64,000 nt of DNA from Bacteroidota bacterium (GTDB taxonomy: Bacteria; Bacteroidota; Bacteroidia; Cytophagales; Cyclobacteriaceae), in contig JAEZEH010000005.1 in assembly GCA_023417785.1 (NCBI GenBank), forward strand, positions 27,680 to 91,679, given 5' to 3'. Below are positions 52,548 to 62,569 of this stretch, one piece after another. Below the pieces are notes generated by a model that ran no database searches, was not told the DNA's origin, and saw nothing but the letters and a program-made list of their open reading frames with translations. Position 1 is the stretch's first letter; each line of letters opens with the position of its first letter. A program made the translations under genes and the position numbers.

Positions 52548-55262
52548 TCATCGCTTCATTGTGTACTCAAATACGTACTCACCTGATCCTACTTCAAATG
52601 AAATCCGGTTGCCGTATTGTTTCATGTTATTGAGAACCGGCTGGTCCTTCTTGGAGGTATTGTTAGTGAACACGGTCTCCATATCCGCATAAGGAAGCCA
52701 TATCCCGGCGGTCGTATTCGGAGGAATGCTGACTTTTACAGTCATTTGTCGGTCCTTCCTTTCCCAGGACGATTCTATTAATCCGTATGGGCTCTCGAAC
52801 GACGCCCGCGCGTGGGTTAGATTATCGTGGGGCTGCGGCTGAATAATAACTTTTTTATAACCGGGAGCACCAATTTCAATTCCACCGACGATGCGGTACA
52901 TCCAGTCGCCTATTGCGCCGTAAGCATAATGATTGAATGAATTCATGCCTACCGTCTGAAAGGTCCCATCCGGTTTTTGTCCATCCCAGCGTTCCCAGAT
53001 GGTTGTAGCTCCCTGCGTTACGGGATACAACCACGAAGGATAGGTCTTCTGGAAAAGAAGCGTATAGGCGACATCGTTGTAACCATATCGGGTAAGTACG
53101 TGGCACAGATACGGCGTACCGAGAAATCCGGTAGTCAGGTGGTTATCATAACTTTTAATATTTTCCACCAGGCGTTGTGCAGCCTGTTTTCGAAGTTCGT
53201 CGGGCAGCATATCGAACTCGAGAGCAAGTACGTAAGCCGTTTGCGTTCCCGAAATCAGTCGTCCACTGGGCGTGACGTACTCGCGCATAAAGGCTTCTTT
53301 AATATTTTTTAGTAGTTCTGTATAGGTTGTTACATCTTCTTTATTACCAAGAACTTCCGCTGTGTTAATCAGCAACTGTGTTGAATGCGCATAGAAGCAC
53401 TGCGCAATCAGATATTTATCGGTAACTGCCGAACGACCATCGTTGTCGTCGGCGGGACGAAAGAATAACCAGTCGCCAAAGTGGAACCCGGAGTTCCACA
53501 GGTTATCACGACTTTGCGCTTTCATGTAGTCAACCCACTTCTTCATGCTTGGATACTGCACCTCCAGAATGCGTTTATCACCATATACCTGGTACATATC
53601 CCAGGGAATGATGGTCGCGGCATCTGCCCAACCTGCGGAGCCGCCGGAGTTTATCAACACATCGGGTACGACAAAAGGAACCGAACCATTGGCATGCTGA
53701 TCTGCAGCAAGATCCTTCAACCATTTTGTAAAGAAGGCTGCAACGTCCATGTTATACGCCGCGGTACGTGAAAATGCCTGAGCATCGCCGGTCCAGCCGA
53801 GACGTTCGTCCCGCTGCGGGCAATCCGTGGGTACATCGACAAAGTTCCCTTTCTGACCCCATACAATGTTTTGCTGCAACTGATTCAGGAGGCTATCCGA
53901 ACAGGTGAATTCTCCCGTCGGCTCCATGTCGGAATGGATTACGACACCTGTGACATTTTCCGGGCGAAGTTCTCCGGGAAAACCTTCAACTGAAATGTAA
54001 CGGAAGCCAAAGAATGTAAAGCGGGGTTCATACACTTCCTGCCCTTCGCCTTTAAGAATGTAGGTCATCGTAGCTTTGGCCGTTCTCAGGTTAGCCGTAT
54101 AAAACTCACCTTCCTTGTCGAGTACTTCGGCATGTCGAACCACAATTTCGGTACCCGCCGGGCCTGATACGTGAAGGCGTACCCAGCCTACCATGTTCTG
54201 ACCAAAATCAACGACAAGGGTACCCTTGGGGGTACGAAATATTTTTTCCGCCTTTAATTCCTGAATTCGTTTAACAGGTACTGTTTCCATTGCGACCAGT
54301 GTTTCATGTCCGTTTGGAACCAGGTTTACCGGAGTCCATGAAGTATCATCAAATTCAGGGGTACTCCAACCTTTTATTTCTTTTCGCGCGTCGTACGTTT
54401 CTCCGTCGTAGATGCTATTCATTACTACAGGACCATCCGGGGTGCTTTTCCATGCATCGTCAGTTGTAACAGAGGACGACGTTCCATCAGTAAATTCAAA
54501 ATTCACCTGACAATATAATCCAATGCGCTTTCCCCATACTCCCCAGTTCGTTTCCCACCCAAGTCGTCCGCGATACCAGCCATCTCCGAGCATTGCGCCT
54601 ACCACGTTATCACCCTCACGTACCAGGTCTGTAATATCGTACACCTGGTATTGGAGGCGTTCGTTGTAAGATGTCCATCCCGGCGTTAGTACCTGATCGC
54701 CTACACGTTTTCCGTTAACATAAAATTCATAGAGACCATGAGCGGTAACGTACGCTCTCGCCCGTGCAACTTTTTTCGGAAGGGGAAATTTTCTTCGTAA
54801 AGTCATTGCGGGAATATCAAGGATCGTATCCTGAACAGGCTCGATCCATCGGCCAGTCCAGTCATCGTCATTCATCAGACCCATCTCCCAAAAGGCTGTT
54901 TCGCTCCAGGAAGATTCGTTTTTCCTGTTATCGCTGGCTTTGACCTGCCAGTAATAACGTTGGCCTGACTTCAGCTCCGCGCCTTTATATGCTACCAGGA
55001 CCGACGAATCCGACGATACGCGTCCCGATTCCCAGATGATACTGTTTTTCTTAAAATCGGGTGACGACGCAACCCGGATCATATACGCAGTCTGCATGAT
55101 ATTTTTACCTTCTCCCTGCAACTTCCAGCTGAATCGCGGGTGCAGATCGTGTAATCCCACCGGATTCTTTTTATGTTCACATGTCAGGTCGTAAACCTTC
55201 AGCTTTTGAGCATTCACTACGAATGAAAGAAGAAACAGGAACGGTATCAGAGAAAGCTTCAT
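52548..55262 (-). CDS. GH78 alpha-L-rhamnosidase (canonical)
   Basis: 904 residues with signal peptide (MKLSLIPFLFLLSFVVNAQ). The N-terminal Ig-like domain (HPRFSWKLQGEGKN) and beta domains precede the (alpha/alpha)6 catalytic domain with the classical DCPQRDERLGWTGDAQ motif; by analogy with characterised enzymes this holds the catalytic acid Glu and substrate-binding Asp/Trp. It hydrolyses terminal alpha-L-rhamnosyl residues. It starts 10 bp after the PVC-type cytochrome gene and is the last gene of the rhaI-led operon, so released rhamnose can feed RhaT and RhaI. Confidence 0.92.
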   Translation of the reverse strand: MKLSLIPFLFLLSFVVNAQKLKVYDLTCEHKKNPVGLHDLHPRFSWKLQGEGKNIMQTAYMIRVASSPDFKKNSIIWESGRVSSDSSVLVAYKGAELKSGQRYYWQVKASDNRKNESSWSETAFWEMGLMNDDDWTGRWIEPVQDTILDIPAMTLRRKFPLPKKVARARAYVTAHGLYEFYVNGKRVGDQVLTPGWTSYNERLQYQVYDITDLVREGDNVVGAMLGDGWYRGRLGWETNWGVWGKRIGLYCQVNFEFTDGTSSSVTTDDAWKSTPDGPVVMNSIYDGETYDARKEIKGWSTPEFDDTSWTPVNLVPNGHETLVAMETVPVKRIQELKAEKIFRTPKGTLVVDFGQNMVGWVRLHVSGPAGTEIVVRHAEVLDKEGEFYTANLRTAKATMTYILKGEGQEVYEPRFTFFGFRYISVEGFPGELRPENVTGVVIHSDMEPTGEFTCSDSLLNQLQQNIVWGQKGNFVDVPTDCPQRDERLGWTGDAQAFSRTAAYNMDVAAFFTKWLKDLAADQHANGSVPFVVPDVLINSGGSAGWADAATIIPWDMYQVYGDKRILEVQYPSMKKWVDYMKAQSRDNLWNSGFHFGDWLFFRPADDNDGRSAVTDKYLIAQCFYAHSTQLLINTAEVLGNKEDVTTYTELLKNIKEAFMREYVTPSGRLISGTQTAYVLALEFDMLPDELRKQAAQRLVENIKSYDNHLTTGFLGTPYLCHVLTRYGYNDVAYTLLFQKTYPSWLYPVTQGATTIWERWDGQKPDGTFQTVGMNSFNHYAYGAIGDWMYRIVGGIEIGAPGYKKVIIQPQPHDNLTHARASFESPYGLIESSWERKDRQMTVKVSIPPNTTAGIWLPYADMETVFTNNTSKKDQPVLNNMKQYGNRISFEVGSGEYVFEYTMKR

Positions 55263-55272
55263 ACATTAAGTA

Positions 55273-58200
55273 TTATTTTTTCAAATCAGACAGATAGGTT
55301 ACGAGATCAACAAGCTCCTGCTTTTCCATCGCCTGGGCGAGGGCAGGCATCATCGACCTTCCGGAAGGTTCGACAGTAGCAATCTGCTCACGCGGGTACC
55401 GGTTAGTTATGCCTCCCGGAACACTGATAGTGAGATCGGTGTCTGTTTCACTGACGACGATTCCCATTACACGAGCCCCATCTTTCAAGGTAACCAAGGT
55501 ACTGCTATATCCGTGATTTATTCCTTCATCCGGAAAAATGATAGCGCGGTAAAGTCCATCCCTGGAAAGTTTGCTGCCAATTTGCGTCAACTCGGGACCA
55601 AAATGTGTTCCTGTGTCACTGACCTTGTGGCAACTCTGGCAATATTGTTCAAATACGTGTTGCCCATTCTTTGAATTGCCCGACGATGCGACAAGTTCTT
55701 TCACCGTTGGCAGATTCGTTCCCCGGCTTGCGGGCGCCTCAAGCACCGTTGCTGCCTCGCGTTGAATTGAACTACGGTAGACATTAAAGAGGATACTTGC
55801 CGCAAGTGGCTTTAACTCATCATCGATAGTGTCTTCTTTGACGAGGGCTAGCAGTTTCTCCTCACCTGGCCACGAACTCCCAAGTGTTCTCAGGGCTGCC
55901 TGTCTCACTGATAATGTGCGGGAACCATCTTTAGCTACGCCCGACAACATTTCCAACAGATCCGGGTTACTTTTCCCTTCCATGTTTTTCATCAGCGCAA
56001 CTACCGATGAGTCATTGTTTTGCAACTGTCTTTCAAGTTCGTTAAACGCACGAAATTTCATCAACTGATCCATGGCAGCATTACTTTCCGCGGTCCCTGC
56101 CTCGCGCTGTGCCATTTTGATCAGTTCACCCACTTTATCTTTCAAATCGAATTTATGGACCAGATCAACATAGGCCAGCGAACCTTTGGTTTCCTGCAAA
56201 GCCCGGGCGAGTGCCCGATCCAGGAGCTCTGTACGCCGAATCCCGGCGGCATCCATTTGCTGGAGGGCGAGTGCAGCGATTTGTGAAGCGTCTTCGCGGG
56301 GAAGATTGAGTAATGACATCAGCACCTGGTTCTTTGCCGGATCTTTATGAAAATCAAATGCCCGGAACCAACGCTCTATGGCTTTCGCATCGGACGAGTT
56401 CATTATCATCTCTTTCAAGTAGGGCAAGGTTGCTGCCGATCTTATCCGCCACAGGATATCCTGGTGTTCCTTCTTTGCGAGGTCTGGTTGTTTTCTGTTA
56501 GTCCACGCATTAAAAAATGAATCCGCATGCAAGTCGGACGCGATCCCCAACGCTTCAAGATACCATCGGTCTATACCGTCATACTTTGCTGCCATCTCCG
56601 TCCAAAGAGTAGCCGCCCCGGCGGTGTTGCTGTAACGCAAAGATGTTAACAGTTCCCTTTGAACGTGGGGGTCGGTATCGTCCTTTATCAACTTCAGAAG
56701 TTGTTCAGGCTTTGTTGAATATAACACTGCAGCTTTCGCCGCTGCTATCCGAATCCGGGGATCGCGATCACTCATCGCTTCGCGGATAATCTCTTCGTTT
56801 TGCAATGCAGCAAGTATCCAGAAAGCCCGGACACGTATGAGTGGATCATCTGATCGCCAGAGCGTTAACAAGTCTGCCGTGGCATCCCCAGCCATGGATT
56901 TCAATAAATGAAATGCTTTAAACCGCGATTCCGGATTTGGACTCTGCAGGGCGTCAATGGTTGACCCGGGAGTGGTGAACTGGTAATCGGGCAATTCATA
57001 CCGGCCGACATCTTTTGCGATGCGGTAGATTCGGCCTTGTCCGGCGTCGCCGGCAGCGCCACCACCCAAAATAGGATCATACCAATCGGCAATGAAAACC
57101 GAGCCATCAGGGGCAACGCTTACGTCCACCGGTCTGAACCATTGATCGTCACTTTTTAATAGGTTCTTGATCTTCGCCCGATAACCTGCGCCATATTTTT
57201 CGGGAATATAAGCGCGCACCGCGTTGTAATAGGGTTCGGCATGTAGCGAAGTTTCGGAGAACGCTTCCGGCAGTTCGCGGCCATCATACCACACCATACC
57301 CGCAGGCGAACCGGCGCCGGTGATCAACACATTAGGTACAACGCCGGGGTCGTTCTGGTGCCAATGCCGATCCGAAGTCGTCTCCTCCATACCCACTCTG
57401 CTGGTCATCCACGATGCGCGGGTCATCTCATCAACGTAGCCATAATTCCCATAAGGCATAATAAAATTTATGCGGCAGGATTCGTAACCGTCATCGTCGT
57501 TGTCCGACTGCCAGACATTACCATATGAATCCACACAAGGTTCGTAGTTATTGCGGAAGTTGTGGCCTAACACCTCAACGTTCTTTCCATCAACATCAAA
57601 TCGCAGGATCATTCCGCCGAGATAGGGATCGCCTTTTTGTGTAATCGTGAATCCGGCGCGATCGACTACCGGATCCCCATGACGGTCTAATATCTGACCC
57701 GCCATGTTACCGGTTGAGAAATACAACATTCCGTCCGGGCCAGGTAGAATTGAATGTGCAGAATGGTCACCATCCGGACCAAGGTTGGTAAAGAGTGTGT
57801 CCTTGCTTTCGGGAATGAGATCACCATCGCGATCCGTGAAGACGAACACATTGGGACTTCTGGAGACATAGATTTTTTCGCCAGCCACAAAAATTCCTAA
57901 TGGCGTATTGATATCCGTTCCCTGATAAAAAACGGTACGCTTATCGGCCTTGCCATCTTTGTCGGTATCCTCCAGGACCACAATACGATCCCCTTTCGGA
58001 TCTTCTTCCTCAGGTGAAACATCATAGTTATATGCCTCGCAAACCCATACCCTGCCAAGGCGATCGATACTGATGTTAGTCGGGTTTGTGACCATGGGCT
58101 CGGCCGCAAACAGCTCCACTTCGAGGCCTTCAGCAACATTCATGGAAGTCAAAGCGTTCTGCGGCAGCCGCTTTTCATCGTCATTAAGTTTAGAAAAATC

Positions 58201-58278
58201 GATCTTATTTTCGTGATTCCCTGTGCATCCGCATAAAGATGTGATAAGCAACAGTGATAAACTGATACGAGTGTGCAT
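55273..58278 (-). CDS. PVC-type haem-binding CxxCH lipoprotein (membrane-bound dehydrogenase type)
   Basis: 1001 residues. Lipoprotein-like N-terminus (SLCGCTGN). An NHL/six-bladed propeller region follows (PTNISIDRLGRVWVCEAYNYD, GDRIVVLEDTDKDGKADK, MILRFDVDGKNVEVLGHNFRN, PDGSVFIADWYDP), then HEAT-like repeats (RIRIAAAKAAVLYS, SVRQAALRTLGSSW), then a C-terminal cytochrome c domain with one haem motif YCQSCHKVS. This is the architecture of PVC-type soluble dehydrogenases that oxidise sugars or alcohols, abundant in Planctomycetes and also in Bacteroidota. The electron acceptor is unknown. It lies between GH30 (36-bp gap) and GH78 (10-bp gap). Confidence 0.88.
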   Translation of the reverse strand: MHTRISLSLLLITSLCGCTGNHENKIDFSKLNDDEKRLPQNALTSMNVAEGLEVELFAAEPMVTNPTNISIDRLGRVWVCEAYNYDVSPEEEDPKGDRIVVLEDTDKDGKADKRTVFYQGTDINTPLGIFVAGEKIYVSRSPNVFVFTDRDGDLIPESKDTLFTNLGPDGDHSAHSILPGPDGMLYFSTGNMAGQILDRHGDPVVDRAGFTITQKGDPYLGGMILRFDVDGKNVEVLGHNFRNNYEPCVDSYGNVWQSDNDDDGYESCRINFIMPYGNYGYVDEMTRASWMTSRVGMEETTSDRHWHQNDPGVVPNVLITGAGSPAGMVWYDGRELPEAFSETSLHAEPYYNAVRAYIPEKYGAGYRAKIKNLLKSDDQWFRPVDVSVAPDGSVFIADWYDPILGGGAAGDAGQGRIYRIAKDVGRYELPDYQFTTPGSTIDALQSPNPESRFKAFHLLKSMAGDATADLLTLWRSDDPLIRVRAFWILAALQNEEIIREAMSDRDPRIRIAAAKAAVLYSTKPEQLLKLIKDDTDPHVQRELLTSLRYSNTAGAATLWTEMAAKYDGIDRWYLEALGIASDLHADSFFNAWTNRKQPDLAKKEHQDILWRIRSAATLPYLKEMIMNSSDAKAIERWFRAFDFHKDPAKNQVLMSLLNLPREDASQIAALALQQMDAAGIRRTELLDRALARALQETKGSLAYVDLVHKFDLKDKVGELIKMAQREAGTAESNAAMDQLMKFRAFNELERQLQNNDSSVVALMKNMEGKSNPDLLEMLSGVAKDGSRTLSVRQAALRTLGSSWPGEEKLLALVKEDTIDDELKPLAASILFNVYRSSIQREAATVLEAPASRGTNLPTVKELVASSGNSKNGQHVFEQYCQSCHKVSDTGTHFGPELTQIGSKLSRDGLYRAIIFPDEGINHGYSSTLVTLKDGARVMGIVVSETDTDLTISVPGGITNRYPREQIATVEPSGRSMMPALAQAMEKQELVDLVTYLSDLKK

Positions 58279-58314
58279 ATTCCTGAAAGCGATATCTAAA
58301 TTATTAAGCCAGAT

Positions 58315-59958
58315 TTAATAAATGACAACTCTGCGCGTTACCGTATCGCCGGATGTGGTGATTTGAAAAATATAAGTGCCTTTTGGCCACGAACGTGTAT
58401 CTACCTCGAATCGGGAACCATTGATCTTTCGTTGGACTATCGGCTTACCCAAGGGGTCAATCACTTTGAGCGACGAGGGCTCAAACCCTTCAGGAACCTC
58501 TACCAATACGTTATTTGCAGCGGGATTCGGATACGCCTTTATTTCGTATTCACTTTTTTTTTCAACGTCAACGACACCCGCGTCTGAAATCGTCGATAGC
58601 GTGCTGATACTATTTGCAGGAAGTGAAATCTGATTGGGATTTGCGATACCGAGGTTATTACAGTTCTGGCTCGTTGATGTCCGATAAAGGGTGAGATCCT
58701 CATGCTGAAACGGAACGCTAACGGAAACTGATTTCGTTTCATTGGTTTGATTGATCAACAAGATCGACAAGTCGCCGGACTCCGGGTGTTTGAACGCAAC
58801 CGTCAGGATACCCGCATCGCTGCTCTCAGACGCAATGCGCACAGCTCCGGGCCGGATGAAGCGGTAATAATTTTTGAACGCGTATCCAAGGGGAGTGAGT
58901 TTGTTGTCGACGACCATGGCCTCATTCATCGACCAATATACCCATGCCGAGATGTGCCCGAACTTCAGGGCGAGGTAAAGACTTTTGGCCATACTCATGG
59001 CAAGATCAAAACCCTGAAGATTGAAATCAGAAGTCTCCGTCATCCAGAGTGGCTTGTCGTGCGCGACGGTGATGTTATTATATAATGCTGTCCACCCTTC
59101 AGCAGATCCATAATCGGCAGCTACGCCATCGACGTAGCTATGGACCGCATAAATATCCAGCAAAGGTTTTACTTCGGGATCTTCCAGCGTTTGCTGAACA
59201 TATTGTGCCTGCATACCCCACGACCATTCAGCCATGTGTTCGGGGCCAAAGAATTTTGTCGTCAGCCCTTCTGATTTGAAGCGCGTGCCAACTACCTTGA
59301 GCAAGTCACCGTATTCGTCAGGCATAACGACATTGGACTCAAACGGGTTGGCGAAAAAGGGCTCATTCTGAATACTGATCCCGTACAGATCAACATCGGT
59401 TTCCTGCTTCAGGGTTTTCACGTACGCGACAAGGTACTCAGCAAACTCTTCATAGTAATCGGGGTTGATTCTTCCACCGCACATTTCGCGACCTGCTCCG
59501 CCAACAGGGCAGGTCCGGCAGTTGTAACACTCATCGGGAACGCGTTCCGGGATATCGAGCAATTTCATCCATACCGGCGGAGTCCATACCGTCGCGATCA
59601 GCTTTGCTCCTTTTGCATGCAGATCACGAACGAACGGAAACTGTTTTCCATTATCGCTCTGTGGACCGAAATTGAATCCGGCGGGATCTATAACATTCGG
59701 ATCATCATTATCGTTGGACAGCTCGCCATCCCAATAGATCTGCGTGCGAAAAATAGTAACACCGAGATTATCGACAGTTTCCGAAAGGTAACCGGCGTCG
59801 TGCCAGGGACCACTTTCCCACCAAACCTTTTTGGCTCCGAAGCCACCGAAGCCTTCGATGGTTTGAAAGGTTGTGCCGTCATCCAGCGTGACCGTTTGAG
59901 CGAAAGCAGCATTTCCAAAAAGGATTACTGCCAACAATAGGGTATAGTGATTTTTCAT
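58315..59958 (-). CDS. GH30-family secreted glycosidase with T9SS domain
   Basis: 547 residues. Signal peptide (FGNAAFAQ). The GH30 core has GFGGFGAKK at the start, acid/base Glu199 in SIQNEPF and nucleophile Glu308 in WMTETSDF, followed by the beta side domain and a C-terminal T9SS sorting domain (IKAYPNPAANNVLVEV...GTYIFQITTSGDTVTRRVVIY). GH30 enzymes include xylanases, beta-1,6-glucanases and fucosidase-like enzymes; the substrate cannot be fixed. Unusual: a cysteine cluster at 144-160 (CYNCRTC...C) in an insertion of the barrel. It follows RhaT by 58 bp on the same strand. Confidence 0.88.
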   Translation of the reverse strand: MKNHYTLLLAVILFGNAAFAQTVTLDDGTTFQTIEGFGGFGAKKVWWESGPWHDAGYLSETVDNLGVTIFRTQIYWDGELSNDNDDPNVIDPAGFNFGPQSDNGKQFPFVRDLHAKGAKLIATVWTPPVWMKLLDIPERVPDECYNCRTCPVGGAGREMCGGRINPDYYEEFAEYLVAYVKTLKQETDVDLYGISIQNEPFFANPFESNVVMPDEYGDLLKVVGTRFKSEGLTTKFFGPEHMAEWSWGMQAQYVQQTLEDPEVKPLLDIYAVHSYVDGVAADYGSAEGWTALYNNITVAHDKPLWMTETSDFNLQGFDLAMSMAKSLYLALKFGHISAWVYWSMNEAMVVDNKLTPLGYAFKNYYRFIRPGAVRIASESSDAGILTVAFKHPESGDLSILLINQTNETKSVSVSVPFQHEDLTLYRTSTSQNCNNLGIANPNQISLPANSISTLSTISDAGVVDVEKKSEYEIKAYPNPAANNVLVEVPEGFEPSSLKVIDPLGKPIVQRKINGSRFEVDTRSWPKGTYIFQITTSGDTVTRRVVIY

Positions 59959-60016
59959 TATGGCCTTTTAGCAATAATCGCATGCTACAGGTAAGTTTCA
60001 ATCCTTTACTTACCTG

Positions 60017-61060
60017 CTACTCCAGGGATCCGAGATAATTACCGTAGCCTACGACCACGGTTGAAAGAATCACGACGGAAATACCGACAATCATAATTCG
60101 AAACGTTCTTACGGACGAACCCTGCCACTCCCGGAAATACAACCCCCAGAGATTGCTGAATATAATGATGAATGCCATGTGTAACGTCCAGCTGGAAAAG
60201 TCATACTTCCCCATTTGCGTGGATCCCATTCCATAGAAAAAAAACTGAAGGTACCAGGTCACGCCAGCCATCGCAGAGAAGATGTAATTCGATAACAGCG
60301 GCGTGGATTTGTTGGTATAGTCTCCACCCGTCTTGTTTTTGATGTTTAGGTACACCGTCCAGACGAGGTTGGTTGTCAGACCACCAAGGAGCACTATTAC
60401 CAGCACAACATTATTTTGCCACAACGGGTCGGCACCACGTTCGACGGCCAGCTCCGCAATTGGTTTGCCTGCAGCAAGTCCGAATGCCATGCAGGAACTC
60501 ATTATTCCAGAGAACGTCGCGACGAGCAGCCCCTTAAAGTAATTGAACTCCTTGATTGTTTCTTTCTTCTTCTCATCAGACAACTCCTTCTCTTTTCGCA
60601 TACCCGCCCAGCCGCAGATGGCGATTCCGGCCAGACAAACAAATAGTCCCAGGATGATCATCATCCCTGATCTTGTTTGAAACAACTCTCCAAGAGTTCC
60701 GTACCAGAATGGCGGAATCAGCGTTCCGAAAAAAGAGCTATAACCAAGGGCGATTGACATACCCAGCGACAATCCCAGATAGCGCATCGACAATCCGAAG
60801 GTCAGGCCACCAATTCCCCAGAGCATACCCATTATATAACACCAGAAAATACTATCACCCGGGGCATCACCAAGGATAGAAAACAGGTTTGATACAGTAG
60901 CGAGCCCGAACAAAATGGGTGCAATGATCCAGGAGAATATTCCTCCCGTTAACCAATAGCTTTCCCACGCCCAGCCTCTTACTTTTTTGTATGGTATATA
61001 AAAACTTCCCGAAGCAAATCCACCAATAGCATGAAGGATAACACCAATTAATACACCCAT
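60017..61060 (-). CDS. rhaT: L-rhamnose/proton symporter
   Basis: 347 residues, about ten transmembrane helices. The N-terminus GVLIGVILHAIGGFASGSFYIPYKKVRGWAWESYWL and the segment GMLWGIGGLTFGLSMRYLGLSLGMSIALGYSSFFGTLIPPF are the conserved RhaT signatures. It imports L-rhamnose with H+ at the inner membrane. The start is 3 bp after the L-rhamnose isomerase stop, and the two form the head of a long minus-strand operon. Confidence 0.95.
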   Translation of the reverse strand: MGVLIGVILHAIGGFASGSFYIPYKKVRGWAWESYWLTGGIFSWIIAPILFGLATVSNLFSILGDAPGDSIFWCYIMGMLWGIGGLTFGLSMRYLGLSLGMSIALGYSSFFGTLIPPFWYGTLGELFQTRSGMMIILGLFVCLAGIAICGWAGMRKEKELSDEKKKETIKEFNYFKGLLVATFSGIMSSCMAFGLAAGKPIAELAVERGADPLWQNNVVLVIVLLGGLTTNLVWTVYLNIKNKTGGDYTNKSTPLLSNYIFSAMAGVTWYLQFFFYGMGSTQMGKYDFSSWTLHMAFIIIFSNLWGLYFREWQGSSVRTFRIMIVGISVVILSTVVVGYGNYLGSLE

Positions 61061-61063
61061 AGA

Positions 61064-62344
61064 TTAAAGACCGGTTGCCACGGAGAGTTTCCCGCGTTGT
61101 GAAACAAGTTTTTCCCGAACCTTCCTTCCACGGAAAAATGAGATGGGTTCGAGGCATCCGCCGGATTCAAGTCGCGCGGCGGCAAGGAGCGGGCGAACGT
61201 CGTACTGAAACGCCTTCTGCAATATAAGTTCAGCACCGGCTACGTCATTTTCAGTTTGTGCCTGTTCAAGAGCGTGATAGTCGACGAGCAAAGCCTTTGC
61301 ATACGCTGTACGGATACTTTCGAGAGACATCAGCAAATCCACCAGGGGATCTTTGGTATTGTGACTTGCATCGATCATATAGGCGACACGCGGATTCTTA
61401 ATTGCAGAATCATTCGCCGACGCGACGAGTTCAATAAAAATCAGGAACAATTGAAACGGCTTGATTGCGCCGGTAGTCAGATCATCATCACCATATTGAG
61501 ATCCATTGAAATGAAATCCACCGAGGCGTCCGTAATGTGTTAATCTGGCCACAATTTGTTCAATGTTTGTATTCGGAAGGTGATGGCCAAGGTCTACGAG
61601 CACGTGTGAACGTGAACCGATCGTTTCACACATTTTTAATGATGTTCCCCAGTCGGGCAAAACCATCGAATAGAAGTTCGGCTCATAAGGTTTGTATTCG
61701 AGCAACATGGTCCAGTTCTCCGGCATAGCCTGATATATTTCCACCAGCGATTCGAGCGTGCGCTGATATGCCTTTCTGAAATTGTGCTGACCCGGAAAAT
61801 TGGAACCGTCGGCAAGCCATACGCTGAGCATCGTACTACCCAGGGTTTTGCCATGTTCAATGACGTCGATATTGTGCGCGACAGCCTCCCTGCGTACAGA
61901 CGGGTCGGTATGACACAGTGAGCCGTACTTATAGGAGAACGGCTGTTCTCTTTGGTCCTGAAATGTATTCGAGTTCACCGCGTCAATGGTGAGTTCCTGC
62001 GCCGCCAGCAGGGCCTTGACCGATGCTGGGTTATCGGGAATATCCCATGGGATGTGCAGGGATATTGAGTCGGTGGCGCGGCTGAGTTTATGAAGGAGAC
62101 CCACATCCTCGATTTTCTCCTCCAGGTTTCGCGGCTCACCGCCACCAGGGAATCGGCCGAATCGTGTACCCCCGGTGCCGAGCGCCCAACTGGGAACAGC
62201 GACCTGAAGATTGTTGACTTGATCAATCAGACTGCTCCATCGGCTATCCTCAAGTTCCAGCATCTGCCGTGAATACTCCGCCTGTTGCTGATGCCGTTGA
62301 ATAAAATCGTCATTGAAGTCCTTTATTTCACGTTGTACGTCCAT
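61064..62344 (-). CDS. rhaI: L-rhamnose isomerase (RhaI type)
   Basis: 426 residues. Converts L-rhamnose to L-rhamnulose in a TIM barrel with two divalent metals. The length and signatures (WALGTGGTRFGRFPGGGEPRNLEEKIED; HVLVDLGHHLPNTNIEQIV; GGFHFNGSQYGDDDLTTGAIKPFQLF; YMIDASHNTKDPL) match the Pseudomonas stutzeri-type RhaI branch, not E. coli RhaA. ATG at 62344. It is the first gene of the rhaI-rhaT-GH30-PVC cytochrome-GH78 run (gaps 3, 58, 36 and 10 bp) and is divergent from the kinase gene. Confidence 0.93.
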   Translation of the reverse strand: MDVQREIKDFNDDFIQRHQQQAEYSRQMLELEDSRWSSLIDQVNNLQVAVPSWALGTGGTRFGRFPGGGEPRNLEEKIEDVGLLHKLSRATDSISLHIPWDIPDNPASVKALLAAQELTIDAVNSNTFQDQREQPFSYKYGSLCHTDPSVRREAVAHNIDVIEHGKTLGSTMLSVWLADGSNFPGQHNFRKAYQRTLESLVEIYQAMPENWTMLLEYKPYEPNFYSMVLPDWGTSLKMCETIGSRSHVLVDLGHHLPNTNIEQIVARLTHYGRLGGFHFNGSQYGDDDLTTGAIKPFQLFLIFIELVASANDSAIKNPRVAYMIDASHNTKDPLVDLLMSLESIRTAYAKALLVDYHALEQAQTENDVAGAELILQKAFQYDVRPLLAAARLESGGCLEPISFFRGRKVREKLVSQRGKLSVATGL

Positions 62345-62533
62345 GATTGCATGATTAGTTGTGGAATTTATAAAGAAGCTGTGAAAAACGCCTACTGCGG
62401 GCCTTTAAACCACACCTTAGCGGGCAAATTGCATGATAAACACCAATTGGGTGTCCTGACCTTTCCAGCATATAGCAGGATACTCAAGTCTCTTTTCTTT
62501 TTTTGCTTTGATCGGTTTGGTCTGGGCTTAAGT

Positions 62534-62569
62534 CCCCGGTTTTCTCCGGCCTGCCGGGGAAAGCCGGGG
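62534..62569. promoter_or_regulatory. GC-rich near-perfect 17-bp hairpin between divergent rhamnose genes
   Basis: The arm at 62534-62550 (CCCCGGTTTTCTCCGGC) pairs with 62553-62569 (GCCGGGGAAAGCCGGGG) through 17 pairs, two of them G-U if transcribed from the plus strand, around only two loop bases. Each arm is itself nearly repetitive (CCCCGG...CCGGC). It lies in the 275-bp gap between the rhaI and kinase starts, about 50 bp upstream of the kinase start, so it could be a transcript-level control element, a terminator stopping read-through, or a dispersed REP-like repeat. Confidence 0.5.
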
